Assembly (NCBI GenBank): GCA_947095535.1
Contig: OX352772.1
Location: 273,418,636-273,482,635 of the forward strand
Direction: 5' to 3'
Source of the DNA: Poecilobothrus nobilitatus
Taxonomy: Eukaryota; Arthropoda; Insecta; Diptera; Dolichopodidae
DNA: 64,000 nt
Below the pieces are notes generated by a model. The model searched no databases. It saw only the letters and a program-made list of their open reading frames with translations, and was not told the origin of the DNA. Of this stretch, positions 1-11,540 are shown piece after piece. Position 1 is the stretch's first letter, and every line of letters begins with the position of its first letter. The position numbers were made by a program, and so were the translations under genes.

Positions 1-2998
1 GTTATATTAAACTACCGAAAAGCATAGAAGACAAAAAAGCATGCGTTAATATTCAAAATAAAGACAACTTCTGTTTCAAGTGGTGTTTAGTATCAGCTTT
101 ACAAACTTGCATTCAAAATTCTGAACGAACATCTTCATATAAACTTAATAATATTTCTCTACCCATAGTCGAGCTAGAGTTTGGTGATGTGCAACAGCTT
201 AATTTTAGCACTATGCAATTTCCAGCTAAATTGAACGAGTTAAATTTATTTGAAGAACTAAATAGTGAAATAAGTATTAATTTGTTTGGACTGGAAGTTA
301 TTAATAAAAAATATGAGGTTGTAGGACCATTCTATTTAACAAAATCAGAAAAAAATACCATGTAAATTTATTGCTATTGGAAAAGAAATTTATCAAGGTT
401 AATAAGTAGTTCTGTAACAAAACATATACATGAAATTTATATTTGTAATATGTGTTTGCAACATTTTCATACATTACACGTGATTTACATAAAATTGAGT
501 GCAATAAAGTCGTTACAAAACTTCCATCTATTGAGAAAAATACACTGGAGTTTAAAAATTATCAACAACAATTAGAAACACCTTTTGTTATTTATGCTGA
601 TGCTGAGAGTATTTTACAACCTATTGCAACATGCAGTTCTAATCCAATGATGTCTTCAACAACAAATATTCATCAACATGTTCCAGTAGCTTTCTCCTAC
701 TACATTAAATGTTCTTTTGATGATAATGAAAGCTGTTACAAAGAGTTTGTTGGAGCTAACTGTGCTAAGGAATTTGTCATATCGTTAACAAAAACATGTA
801 GTGAATTATATAAAAATATATTTATGATGCCAAAGCCAATGAATCTATTAACACTTGATGAGCAGCTTCAACAATTAATTCAGGAAAATTGTCACTTATG
901 TGGTAAGCATTTAGCTTTTAATGATAGAATTAGAGACTATTGTCACTTTACTGGTAATTATAGAGGACCCGCTCATTCTAAATGTAATTTATTTTATAGG
1001 CGGCCAAATTTTTTTCCTATATTTTTTCACAATTTTTCCGGTTATAATTGCCATCTTTTATTTAAAGAACTAAACGAAGTGAATGGACATATTGGTGTCA
1101 TTCCTTTGAATAAAGAACGTTATATTTCATTATCTAAAAAAATTACAATAGATAAAAATCATTCATTTTATTTACGTTTTCTCGATAGCTTTAGATTTAT
1201 GGCTTCTAGCCTTGATTCTTTATTCAAAAATTTAAATGAAAACGATTTGTTTCATATAAAAAAAGAATTCAATAATAATGAAAAAATTAAACTTATGACT
1301 CGAAAGGGAGTTTTTCGCTATGAGTATTTAAATTTCATTGAACGACTTGACGAAAGAAGTTTACCTTCACAAGAAGCTTTTACCAATCATATGACAAACA
1401 CATCATGTTCTGATGAAGACTACCTTCATGCAATTAATGTATGGAATACGTTTGATTGTCAAAACTTATGGGACTATTTAAAACTTTACCTTAAAACAGA
1501 TGTGCTTATTTTGACTAATGTTTTTGAAAACTTTCGAAAAATATGTTACAAAATCTATTCTTTAGATCCTGCAAATTTTTATACTATCCCAGGTTTGTCA
1601 TGGGCAGCTATGTTAAAATACACGGATATCAAATTACAATTATTAACTGATATTGATATGTATAATTTCTTTAAAAAAGGGATACGTGGTGGAATTAGTC
1701 AGTGCTCACTTAGACATTCAGTAGCAAATAATAAATTCATGGGAGAATCTTATAAAAGAAACGAACCTTCCAAATACATAGTATATGAAGACGCTAACAA
1801 TTTATATGGATGGGCAATGATCCAATATTTACCACATAAAGATTTTCAGTGGGTTGACGTTGCTGAAAATATTGATGTGCTTTCAGTTGCCGATGATTCG
1901 GAAACTGGTTACGTTTTAGAAGTAGATTTAGATTACCCACAACATTTACATGATTTGCACAATGATTTTCCTTTTTGTGCTGAAAACAAAGTTCCACCAA
2001 CAAGTAAAATTCCCAAACTCTTAGTTGACTTAACAAACAAACACAAATACATAGTCCATTATCGAAATTTAAAACAGTATCTTCGAAACGGTTTAATTTT
2101 TAAGAAAATTTATAGAGTGGTAAAATTCACACAAAGCAATTGGTTAAAAAATATATTGATTTAAATAACTCACATAGGTCAGTTGCTAAAAATGCTTTCG
2201 ATTATTTTAAATTAATGAATAATGTCGTTTTCGGTAAAACCATGGAAAATGTAGATAAAAGAAAAAATGTTAAAATAGCTACCTCTTGGGAAAGTCAAGG
2301 AAGACATTTAGGTGCACGAGCATTAATAGCAAAACCAAATTATCATAACCACTCTAGATTCACTGAAAACTTGATAGCCGTTCAACTTAATCATACAAAT
2401 GTATATTATGATAAACCTATATATTTAGGATTTACTAGAACAATCTAAAATACTTATGTATGATTTTCATTATGATTACATTAAACCTAAATATGGCAGT
2501 AAAGTTTTTTTAAATTACACAGCCACTGACAGTTTTATTTACACTATACAAACAGATGATTTTTACGCTGACATATACAGTGATATACCACAACGTTTTG
2601 ATACATCCGATTATCCATCTGACAATTTATTTAATTTCCCTCTATTGAATAAAAAAGTTCTTGGTCTTTTTAAAGATGAATTTAATGGAAAAATTGTTTC
2701 TGAATTTATAGGATTAAAATCTAAAATGTATTTTCTTCAAACACATGAAAATAAAACTGTTAAAAAAGCAAAAGGAATAAAAAAATATATTGTCAATAGT
2801 TTAACGTTAGATAACTATAAAAATTGTTTGTTAAAAAATGAAGTTTGTTTAAGAGAAATGAAAATATTTAGATCACATTTACATACAATTTATACACAGA
2901 ATTTAAATAAAGTAGCTTTAAGTTCATTAGATAATAAAAGATATGTAATCGCAGATAAAATAAACACATATGCTTGGAAGCATTATGCCATTGAGTAA
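1..2998 (+). pseudogene. Polinton/Maverick-type family B DNA polymerase, frameshifted, 5' end outside window
   Basis: Protein-primed DNA polymerase B of the kind carried by Polinton/Maverick elements, which copies the element's own DNA. The segments are in order but in different frames. Bases 3-365 give an N-terminal part with YIKLPKSIEDKKA and a CFKW box. About 385-470 gives a CYWKRNLSRL cysteine module. From about 485 to 2164 come the exonuclease motif YADAESIL, a CHLCGKH...CHF zinc site and polymerase motif A (DANNLYGWAM). Bases 2140-2448 carry motif B (FKLMNNVVFGKTMENV), and 2456-2998 carry motif C and the tail. At least four frameshifts separate these pieces. Motif C reads TATDSFIY where the family has TDTDS, so one catalytic aspartate is lost. 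No integrase, ATPase, protease or capsid gene follows, so this is a dead fragment. Identification is by motif recall. Confidence 0.88.
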
Positions 2999-3507
2999 TA
3001 ATTGTAAAAAAAAAAAAAAATCAAGTTTTTGTTAGTTTAGTTTTAATAAAAAAAAAATATAATTAAAGATGAATAAAAAGAAAAAAAATATATTATTTAA
3101 ACCAACAGGAACAAACTTGTTTTTTATTATTACAAAAAAAAAAAAAATCGAATCTTAAGTGTGTTCAATAATTTTTAGCTTAGCGAAGTTTTTAAACTGT
3201 TGAAAACTTCAAATAAAACCAGAGAGAAATAAAAAACGTTTCTTAAATATAAAAATATATAAATTGACAGTAAAAGTTTAGATAAAATTCAAATTTATCT
3301 GATGATTTATATTTTAATTTAACTATAAAACTTCTCAAAGTTCATAATATTTCATTATATTTCAACCGTTTAACTCAAAACTTTTATTATTTATTTTATA
3401 AATAATATATTTATTATAACAAAACATTTCATTTAAAATTATTTTGTATACATTTCTTTATGTACCTATTCAAATCAAACTTTTTTTTCAAGTAAATATT
3501 AAAGTTT
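2999..3507. other. AT-rich spacer with A-tracts
   Basis: Very AT-rich DNA after the polymerase stop, with several runs of ten or more A. No coding segment or recognisable repeat seen. Confidence 0.5.
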
Positions 3508-3790
3508 AAACTTTAATAATAATGAATTTTGAAAACTTTTCATATCTTTACCTTTCTAATTTTTTTTCTTAATGTTAGGAGGACTTAAATTGTTATAATA
3601 GGATATAAATTTGACTTTTAGTAAATATGGTGAAACCTGGTGAAACTTTAATAATAATAATTTTGTATTTAAACCAAACTTTAAAAACTTTTCGTATCTT
3701 CACCCTACTAATTTTTTGCATAAGGTTAGGATAACTCAAATTGTTATAATAGAATGTAAATTTGACGTTTGGTAAATATGTTTAAACCAG
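3508..3790. repeat. Two-unit direct repeat, about 135 bp each
   Basis: The string AAACTTTAATAATAAT begins at 3508 and again at 3643. Each is followed by the same order of words (AACTTTTC.TATCTT, CTAATTTTTT, AAATTGTTATAATAG, AAATTTGAC, GTAAATATG). The two units are clearly diverged, so this is an old tandem duplication. Confidence 0.65.
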
Positions 3791-3953
3791 TTTAAACCAG
3801 AGACTACATAGAGATGTCCAAATGGCAACAAAAAAGTTTAGATGTCGCTACAATATCGATTTTGAAATTTAGTCTCATTTTTCAACTTTTTTTTTTAAAG
3901 TTTCTTAAAGCAAGTTTTGGTCTCGGATATTTTTTTTTTTCATATATGTACAT

Positions 3954-4449
3954 CGAGACTCACATCAACTATCAGGCCATGAAGTGCAGAGAGTAAAAGC
4001 TTAATAAGAGGCCAGCTTTTAACAAATTTACACGCAATCTTATGGAAAAAAATAGGGGGCCGACTATAAATCTTGAAATAACACAAAAACCATTTACTTT
4101 ATTCAATTTGGTCCAAAGAAAAAATTAAAGTCGCATCTTTTTTACATAATTCATTAAAGAAAGATATTTTAAAATATAATATTTTCATTCATAAATATGC
4201 ATTTAAAAAATTGTCTTTCTTTAAATTTTTTATTTTAAAAGCTTCTTAAGATAAATTGCCTTAATATCGTAATAGTATACGTCGAGACTACTTTCATACT
4301 TCAAAATTTCGTACACGCTTATATGGCTATATTCGAGACTCACATCAATTATTAAATTATTCATACGCGCAATACGTGAGAATCGATTGGAATTCTCTCA
4401 CAACTACATTCATGTGTTTTCAGTTCTTGGCCTGTTTACTTAGGTCTTG
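3954..4449 (-). mobile_element. P-A family MITE (496 bp) with 8-bp target duplication
   Basis: Short non-autonomous P-superfamily element. It starts with the P-A 3' terminus CGAGACTCACATCAACTATC and ends with the reversed 5' terminus (CTTAGGTCTTG). It is flanked by a perfect 8-bp direct repeat ATGTACAT (3946-3953 and 4450-4457), the duplication length typical of P elements. There is no coding capacity. A second internal copy of the CGAGACTCACATCAATTAT terminus lies near 4333, so the element was built by internal rearrangement. Confidence 0.88.
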
Positions 4450-4578
4450 ATGTACATAAATGAACTTTCGTATGATTGGTATGGATGATAGAAATAACAA
4501 GTAACATACATATATGAATATGATCATATGATATCAGATGACATATTATGATATACATGATCTGATCAGTATCTAATA
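4450..4578. other. Loop between inverted P-A ends
   Basis: About 130 bp between two inverted copies of the P-A 5' end (4393-4449 and 4579-4652). The two ends could form a hairpin with this stretch as loop. It contains ATCATATGAT-type short palindromes and no gene. Confidence 0.5.
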
Positions 4579-4652
4579 CAAGACCTAAGTAAACAGGCCA
4601 AGAACTGAAAACACATGAATGTAGTTGTAGAGAATTCCAATCGATTCTCACG
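4579..4652 (+). mobile_element. P-A 5' terminal fragment
   Basis: Begins CAAGACCTAAGTAAACAGGC, the P-A 5' terminus, and runs about 74 bp before breaking abruptly into P-B sequence at 4653. It marks the outer breakpoint of the left inverted-duplication arm. Confidence 0.75.
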
Positions 4653-5132
4653 TAACATACCAAAATTTCAGCTTTCAACTCGAAATTTTCAACATATTTT
4701 CAACAAAATAAAATTTTCAGTTTTTTTCTAGCATTTCATATCGTCGCCATTTAATACTCTCAAAAAATTATGAGAGTACTCAATTATAATAAATTAGTGA
4801 ACATAACCTAATAATTTAAAAGCTTTCTAATAGATTGTACTGCAAATTTGGTAAATATATTTTAGTTCAAACTAAGTTTTTATATTTTTAATTATATTAA
4901 ATAATTATAAAATTTATATAAAAATAAAGTTTGAAGTTTTTTCTTTATGTCAATAAAAGAATTAATTTGTTTTGAAGAAAAGAAAAAAAGAAGTACCAGA
5001 TTCTGGTAAAGCAATTTTCGTTTTTTTCTATACAGTCTATAAAAAAAAAAATTATTGTAAATAGAATATTCATGTACTTACATGAAATAGAATCTTTTTA
5101 TGAATAAAATCTTAAATTGCAATACTATATAT
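4653..5132 (+). mobile_element. P-B element 5' region, left arm of inverted duplication
   Basis: Reverse complement of 37851..38314, plus the 23-bp stretch that separates two P-A insertions in the right arm. It holds the uninterrupted site TGCAATAC at 5118-5125. In the right arm the same site, read as GTATTGCA, is duplicated around the full-length P-A element. This piece is therefore the pre-insertion allele of that site. Confidence 0.82.
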
Positions 5133-5140
5133 ATGAAAAG

Positions 5141-8071
5141 CGAGACTCACATCAATTATCAGGCCATGAAGTGCAGAGAGTAAAAGCTTAATAAGGGGCC
5201 AGCTTTTAACAAATTTACACGTAGTCTTATGGAAAAAAATAGGGGGCCGACTATAAATCTTGAAATAACACAAAAACCATTTACTTTATTCAATGTGGTC
5301 CAAAGCGAAAATTAAAGTCGCATCTTTTTTACATAATTCATTAAAGAAAAATATTTGAATATATAATGTTTTCATTCATAAATATGCATTTAAAAAATTG
5401 TCTTCCTTTAAATTTTTTATTTTAAAAGCTTCTTAAAGTTCTTAAGATATGAGTCTCGTGAAAGTCGATGAGAGTGTTTTTATAGTACACTACTGGTAAA
5501 AAAAAAAAGTGTAGAAATAAAATTTTAATGACAATTTTGATTTAAATTTAACTTAGTAAACATTTTTATTAAATTTTAAAAATAAAAAATTATTGACTGA
5601 AATATAAGTTATTGTGAAATAAGCAATAATTAAATAATATTTATATAAGTAATCATTTATAATATCTAAAAAATTTTCCCATTTCCACACCACCTTTGAG
5701 GTAGGGAATATGGAGCGTTTTTTTTAAAGTGGTGTTCCCAATAGGCCTAATCCCCTCAATTCTAAAAAAAAGAGTGTAATATTTATGAAGTAGAAACAAA
5801 ATATTAATAAAAAAACAATAAATAAAAAAAATATCACAAAATTCAAAATTAACAAAATATCACGAAATTAAAAAATATCACAAAAAATTATATAACCCTT
5901 CTTAATTTTGAAATATTTTTAATTTGCGATTTTGTCTATTAGATTTTAATATGTCATTTCCCGTTTTGTGTAATTATTTAATAAAATATTTGCAAATGTT
6001 TTACTTATTTGGAAAAAAATTATGCGGCTACTATTGCCGCATTTACACGTCGATTCCAAATCAATGTCATTCATACCCAAACAAAGACTATTTAACGTCA
6101 CTTCAATTAGTATTCTTTTTTGATTACTTTGCTCAAAGAAATTTTTTTTTAAATTTGTTTCCCGTAAAATCTCCTAAAAAATTGCTGTCGTATGAAATAA
6201 AACATAATTTGTCTGATAGTCGGTAAAGAAAGACCTCCTCTGTTAAGTTCGTCAAAGTAAAATTGCACCCAGCTAGAGAACGATATAAACGGAATCTATT
6301 TTCTAAAGAATCAGTTTGTAATTTGCCTAATAAAACATAGTCCATTTGAAGCTCCGTTAAGGATAGATGAACTAAATCTATTAATGTTTTAGTAGTGAAT
6401 ACTAAAGCATTGAAAGTGTCTCTCGAAAATCTATTTTTATTATCATTTGTATTCCAAACTGATAACCAATGATAATTCTAAATTTAAAGTTGCAACCGAA
6501 ATAATTATCATTTTGTAAAAAATATAAAATAATATTAGTTTCATTTTCATTTTACAGAGTTTATATGTATAAAAAATTAAAAAGGGCTATATAAAAAAAT
6601 AAGATAAAAGACAAAAAAATATAATAATTTATAAAAAACAAAAAAACCGTAAATACAAAATTATTTATTTTATTTATTTTTTTATTAAGTCTTAAAAAAA
6701 AAAAAAATTTTGTGTACAAAAAAGCCAATATTTACAAATTTAGAAAATCATACTATAATAGGAGTATTTTCAACTTTGACTTAAAATTAAGAGAAAAGAA
6801 TTAATATTTATTATTAAAAAATTTAGTTGGTGTAGCAAAAATGGCTAAAAAACCTACTGACACATTTTTTAACGACTTATAACTAGATACTTAAAACTAA
6901 CCTATAGACTAATTATTAAATTTAGAATTTACATATAGTTCACTTAGATTATACTGAAAATATTATTTATTAGAGGATTTGAATTGTTAAAGCAGTTCTC
7001 TTGAAAAATTGGTAAAAGTCTATCAATTTTGTCTTGACTTGTAGGCACTTGGGCGATTTCATGTAACCTTGCGGTTGAAAAGCATCTGTTTTTCTTTAGA
7101 ATTAATTTTAGCACGGAGTTCTGCTTTCTTTGTAAAAGAAGTAAATGCGATTTTGCAGAATCCATCCATACGGCGAAAGCGTAGAAAAGAATGCTGCTAA
7201 ATATCACTTTATGTATTAATAATTTATTGTCCATGCTCAGATACGATTTTCTGTTTAAAATTATAAAACTAATTTAACATAAAAAACAAACAAAACTAAT
7301 TATAATAAGTATTAATTAATTAATTATATCGTATAAAAAAAAATTTAAAATTACTTATATCTCCTACACCACTACTTTTTTTTTATGGAGTGTATCAAAA
7401 TATTTAATAATTTGCTTACCAGAATTTGTGACTCCCTTTTTTTATGTGCTCGAAATATGGCTGAAAAATACGAGTTGAAAATTAATTTTCTTACAAGAGG
7501 AAAGAAAAAATTCTAAATTTTAATTATATGACATTTTTAAAATGTTTAAATAAAATTAAAAATATTAAAACTCAATTTGATTATAAAAGTACTCACCCAT
7601 TTCACATACAATTTTTATATAAATTTTAGGTTATGGTTAAAAGTTTTCAAATAAAACTTTCAATCCCACTCTTATTTTTTGAAAAAAAATTCTCTTCTTC
7701 TACTTTTACAAATGTCAAAAAGCAAGCGGAAAAAAATAACTAAAAAGACCTAAAAGTAATTTTATTAAATATTAAGTTAAAATTACGAGTTGAAAGCTAA
7801 TTTTTTGATATGTTGTAGGAAAGATTCCAAATTTTATTTTCATATAAAATTCGACATATTTTGGGGAATATTTCATAACGAAAACTCGTAATGAAAATTG
7901 TTAAAAATGGGCATTTTTTCGAAAAAAAAAAACAAAATAATAAGAACAAAAAAAAATCTTTTAAAATTAAATTTTAATGTCATTTGTTTGAATGTATGCG
8001 AGACTCGATTGCCATTCTCTCACAACTACATTCATGCGTTTTCAGTTCTTGGCCTGTTTATTTAGGTCTTG
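5141..8071 (-). mobile_element. P-A deletion derivative (2.9 kb), left copy, no flanking duplication
   Basis: Starts CGAGACTCAC and ends GGTCTTG, the two P-A termini, in minus orientation. It matches 30518..33446 almost base for base in reverse complement: 2931 against 2929 bp, with several long translated stretches identical. Inside are transposase 3' remnants (about 5920-6490) and a LINE tail (about 6660-7257). The left flank ATGAAAAG equals the target duplication of the right copy, but the right flank (ACTATATA) does not. One end of this copy is therefore a rearrangement breakpoint and not a normal insertion junction. Confidence 0.85.
6660..7257 (-). mobile_element. 5'-truncated Jockey-like LINE tail inside the P-A derivative (left copy)
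   Basis: Mirror of 31332..31923. The 96-residue reading frame (6944-7234, minus) shows the post-reverse-transcriptase region of Jockey-type LINEs: NKLLIHKVI, FYAFAVW, LQRKQN and a short C-terminus. A TTTATT-rich tail follows on the plus-strand left side. Confidence 0.75.
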
Positions 8072-8195
8072 ACTATATATAAAAATAAAACTTTACTAGG
8101 TTTTTGGAATATTATAAATATGGATTGTTTGTATAATCTTGTATAATCCATTCTGATACTTAATCAGGGGTGGTAGTATGTAATTTGTTATGCTA
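8072..8195. repeat. Dispersed repeat, second copy near 46.15 kb
   Basis: 8079-8140 (AAAATAAAACTTTACTAG..TTTTTGGAATATT and onward) matches 46155-46206 closely. It abuts the P-A end at 8071 directly, so it is the foreign flank at that breakpoint. Confidence 0.6.
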
Positions 8196-8555
8196 CCCAT
8201 ACACGGCGGACTAGGTTGAAAATTTGGTAACCGGACTTGATAAGTTGTATCGTGTATGGGTAAGTTGTAAAACCATTAACCATTTTGATGGTTGAAAAGT
8301 TGGTTGGAAGCATAGATATATTAAGTACTTATGGTTGGAAGAATAACAAAAAATTAGATTTTTACGGGCGGAGTCTTTGGTTTGTAGTTGAGTTGTATCG
8401 TGTATGGGCAAGTTGTACAACTTAAATGTCATTTTAACATTGAGATTTTTTGATTTGAGAAAATAATATAAAGTACATAATTACAACGGTTGGATGATAG
8501 GTTGGATAAGTATGTGGTAAGGTTCTAAAATCTGTCCTAGGTCGCCGTGTATGGG
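8196..8555. mobile_element. MITE, 360 bp, CCCATACACGGCG termini
   Basis: Left end CCCATACACGGCGGACTAGG and right end (reverse complement) CCCATACACGGCGACCTAGG form about 20-bp inverted repeats. The word CGTGTATGGG recurs inside near 8250 and 8400, each time before AAGTTGTA. No target duplication is obvious and there is no coding capacity. A partial relative lies at about 48758-48860. Confidence 0.72.
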
Positions 8556-11155
8556 AAACATTACAACCGCTTTTTTTGTAACAAAACAGTAGCGTCACAA
8601 AAAAATTTTGGTAGCATGTACATTGAAACGCTGAACTGGAAACGAAACAAAACAAAAATTAGAGTAACAAAAGTTACGTACTGCCATTTTTCTTTTTTTT
8701 TAATGGCATAAAATTTAAAACAGATGATACGGTACGATTTGTTTATTTTAAATTTTTTTGTTCGATTTGACGTTATTGTTTTGTTTTAAAAAAATTAAAA
8801 TTTACCAATAAAAAAGTAAAGAAGTATAAGTTCGAACAATAAAATGTAAGTAAATAGTATATTATTAAAATCACATTATATAAAATGCTAAGATATTTTT
8901 TGTAATTTTTTGAACGCAAAAAACTTTAATAGTAATTCTATTAAATGGCGGCATTTTGTTCCAATCCTTTATACATTTTTGAAACGTGTTGCCATTGTGG
9001 AATTCTTTCAGTAATTTTTGAAAAGAGTTTTTAATAAAAATAAAAAAAAAATTTACTTTAAAAAATTGAAATTTTTATGTTCAGATTTAATAATTCTATA
9101 AAAATAAATGGGTGTTAAAATAAATACGCGGTAAGCAGCAAAAAATTTAAAAAATAACAACAAAAAAAATGAATTAATGTCTTTGTATTACGATTTTATG
9201 ATATTATATAATATGAAAAAGGACATTATTATTAAAAAAAAGATATTTTTATCTGAAAAAAAAAATCAGTTTTACCTTGTAACACTAGAAAAAAAATTTT
9301 AAGTAGTATTATAAAATATAATATTTTATCCTATGAAACAACACTACAAAAGTTAACAAAAGTTAACTTTAACTATAATATAAATATTTAAGCAAGCATT
9401 CTTTTGTTTGAAAAAGAATCAGAAAATTAATAATTACAAGACCATATTTAAGTATAAGACTGAAATATGACCAAATCATTATGTTTCTTAATTCAGTTAA
9501 GTATAATTTAGTGCTGACAGGTTCTTATTTTATATATACCGGAGATCTTCGTTCTATCATTAAAACTTTTATTCTTTTTCTATCTAAGATAATTGTTATT
9601 TGCAATTCTGTTTTATAAGGTATCCCAGAATTGTAAGGTACAATGACTTTTAATAATTTTTATTACCTATATAGTTCTATACAAAAAGCATATAAGGTAT
9701 ATTGGCTTAAAACTGTTGTTGTAAAGCTTTTTATGTACAGTTCTACTAATGTTCAAATAAAAAGTTGTTAAGCAGTGGCAGCTCATAAATCGTTTATAGT
9801 CGATTCGGTTACCTATACATTTAACATTAAAATATAAATAATTATATATATATATGTATATATATATATTTAGATTTAATAATGATACTGATTCATTGTA
9901 TGTAGCAGCCAGGGTAAAAAAAAAATGATTTGATTTAATGGTAAGTCATTTTTTATGTTAATTGCTCGAACTTTTGGTTTTCTTTTTTGTTTTTACTTGT
10001 GTTTTTGTTTGTTTTTATTAGTTTGTATGTTCTAAATTTAATAAGTCTGATAAAACAAAAAAAAAACAAAATATAAACAAAAAATAACAGGAAAATTGAA
10101 CTCATGTCTAACAGGGAATTTTAAATATATGCGCTTAAACGTTGTTTATTTTTTTTTTTGTTCTTTCGTTTTATAAAAATAAAAAAACAGACGTTCCCTT
10201 TAAAAAAGTTTGGGGGAAATATTGAAAAATTAATTGCAATAAAAATATTTATATATATATATATATATACATAATATACAAATTTACTGTATTTTAAATG
10301 AAATAATTTAGGATTAGCATAACTCGACAATACTCTCTTCTGTTCTGTTTTTGATCCATAGATTTTTTTGTTGGAATGGGGATTAACATTTTTTTTTTCA
10401 AAAAACATTGGTTTAATTAAACATTGGTTTAATTTTCGCAGTGAATTTTTGTTGTAATGAAAAATTGGTTTCAATAGATGATTATAGTGAAAGGATTTAA
10501 CTGGATTTTATTTACAGTTTTATAAAAAAAAATTTAAATTGATAGTGAAAATAATATACAAATTTTTACTGTATTGAAATGTTATTTAGAATATTTAACG
10601 TAATTTTTGTATTTTAACAAATTTTTATTTAAAAATTATAAATGCGGTCACTGCTGGATTATTTACTTTGTATTCATTTTAAAATAAATTGATTTTTATT
10701 TGAAAAAGTGTTGTTTAGTTACATTTTAAACTAAATCATCAAAAACAAGGCATTATGTAAAACCAATTGTTTTAAAAAACACATTCTAGAATTGTGATTA
10801 AAATTTAAATAAAAATGAATCAGTCAACTAGAATTTTTCGGAAAAATTTGTGAAGAATTATAGAATACTTTTGCAATTTTAAGCAAACTCTTTTAATCTA
10901 CTAAATTATATAATTAAGGAAAGCCAACATTTCTGCAATTTTTGCATTTTAACTTTGAAAATAAGATACCATCAGTCTAAAATGAGTTAATTATAAATTT
11001 TTGCACTTTTCTAGTTATAACGCCCGGTGCGTACAAAGGCATTCCGACTATCGCACTGCTTATGCTTGTATTTTGTATTGAACATTTTTTTACCGAAAAC
11101 TGTTTTGTGAAAACTTTTGAATTAAGAATTATGTGAATATTTTGGTGTGTTACTT
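8556..11155. other. Gene-free AT-rich stretch
   Basis: No supported gene. Around 8940-9030 it resembles part of the element at 44.17-46.02 kb (GGAATTCTTT and TTTTGAAAAG words in the same order near 44360-44460). Simple TA repeats occur near 9840-9865 and 10248-10268. Long A and T tracts make chance reading frames common. Confidence 0.5.
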
Positions 11156-11159
11156 ATAA

Positions 11160-11540
11160 TTCTTCTTCTAAAGAGCGTCCACAAGAGAGCCTTAGCTAAT
11201 ACGATTATTCTCCAGCTTTTCTTACCTCTTTGAAGAAGTTATATGTACTGGGGATTCTATTCGAAGGTCTGTTTAGTTAGATTTTCGTTTGGCTTGATCA
11301 GGGTGTAACCGATCCATCTCCATTTTTTTGTCGGATCTCGACGTCTATTATCTTTTACCTTGTATGCTTCGCCATTGTTGCTGATTTGAAATCTCTGTTG
11401 ATTTTTCCGTTCGCATAATTTTGGTATTGTTGATATTTATTCTAAGTCTAGTATGTTTTCTATTTGAATATATGACAAATATTATTAAGGTCACAATTTG
11501 TATGCCCCAAGAAACATATGTCGTCGGCATAATCTAGATC
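11160..11540 (-). pseudogene. Decayed non-LTR reverse transcriptase fragment
   Basis: Read on the minus strand from about 11540, the DNA gives DYADDICFLGHTNCD, the reverse-transcriptase motif with its catalytic YADD. After several stops and frameshifts comes KKWRWIGYTLIKPNENLTKQ, the W-WIGHTLRKP type motif found downstream of the reverse transcriptase in some LINE lineages. The clade is uncertain. There is no full domain and no ends. Confidence 0.6.

Noticed and set aside
8072..8079. ACTATATA as a target duplication of the left P-A derivative
   Set aside because: The other flank is ATGAAAAG. ACTATATA occurs again at 5124-5131, but that stretch is also present in the right arm and is explained by simple TA repeats.
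10121..10474. A 117-codon minus-strand open frame
   Set aside because: Low-complexity Lys/Ile/Phe composition from poly-A/T and TA repeats; no domain.
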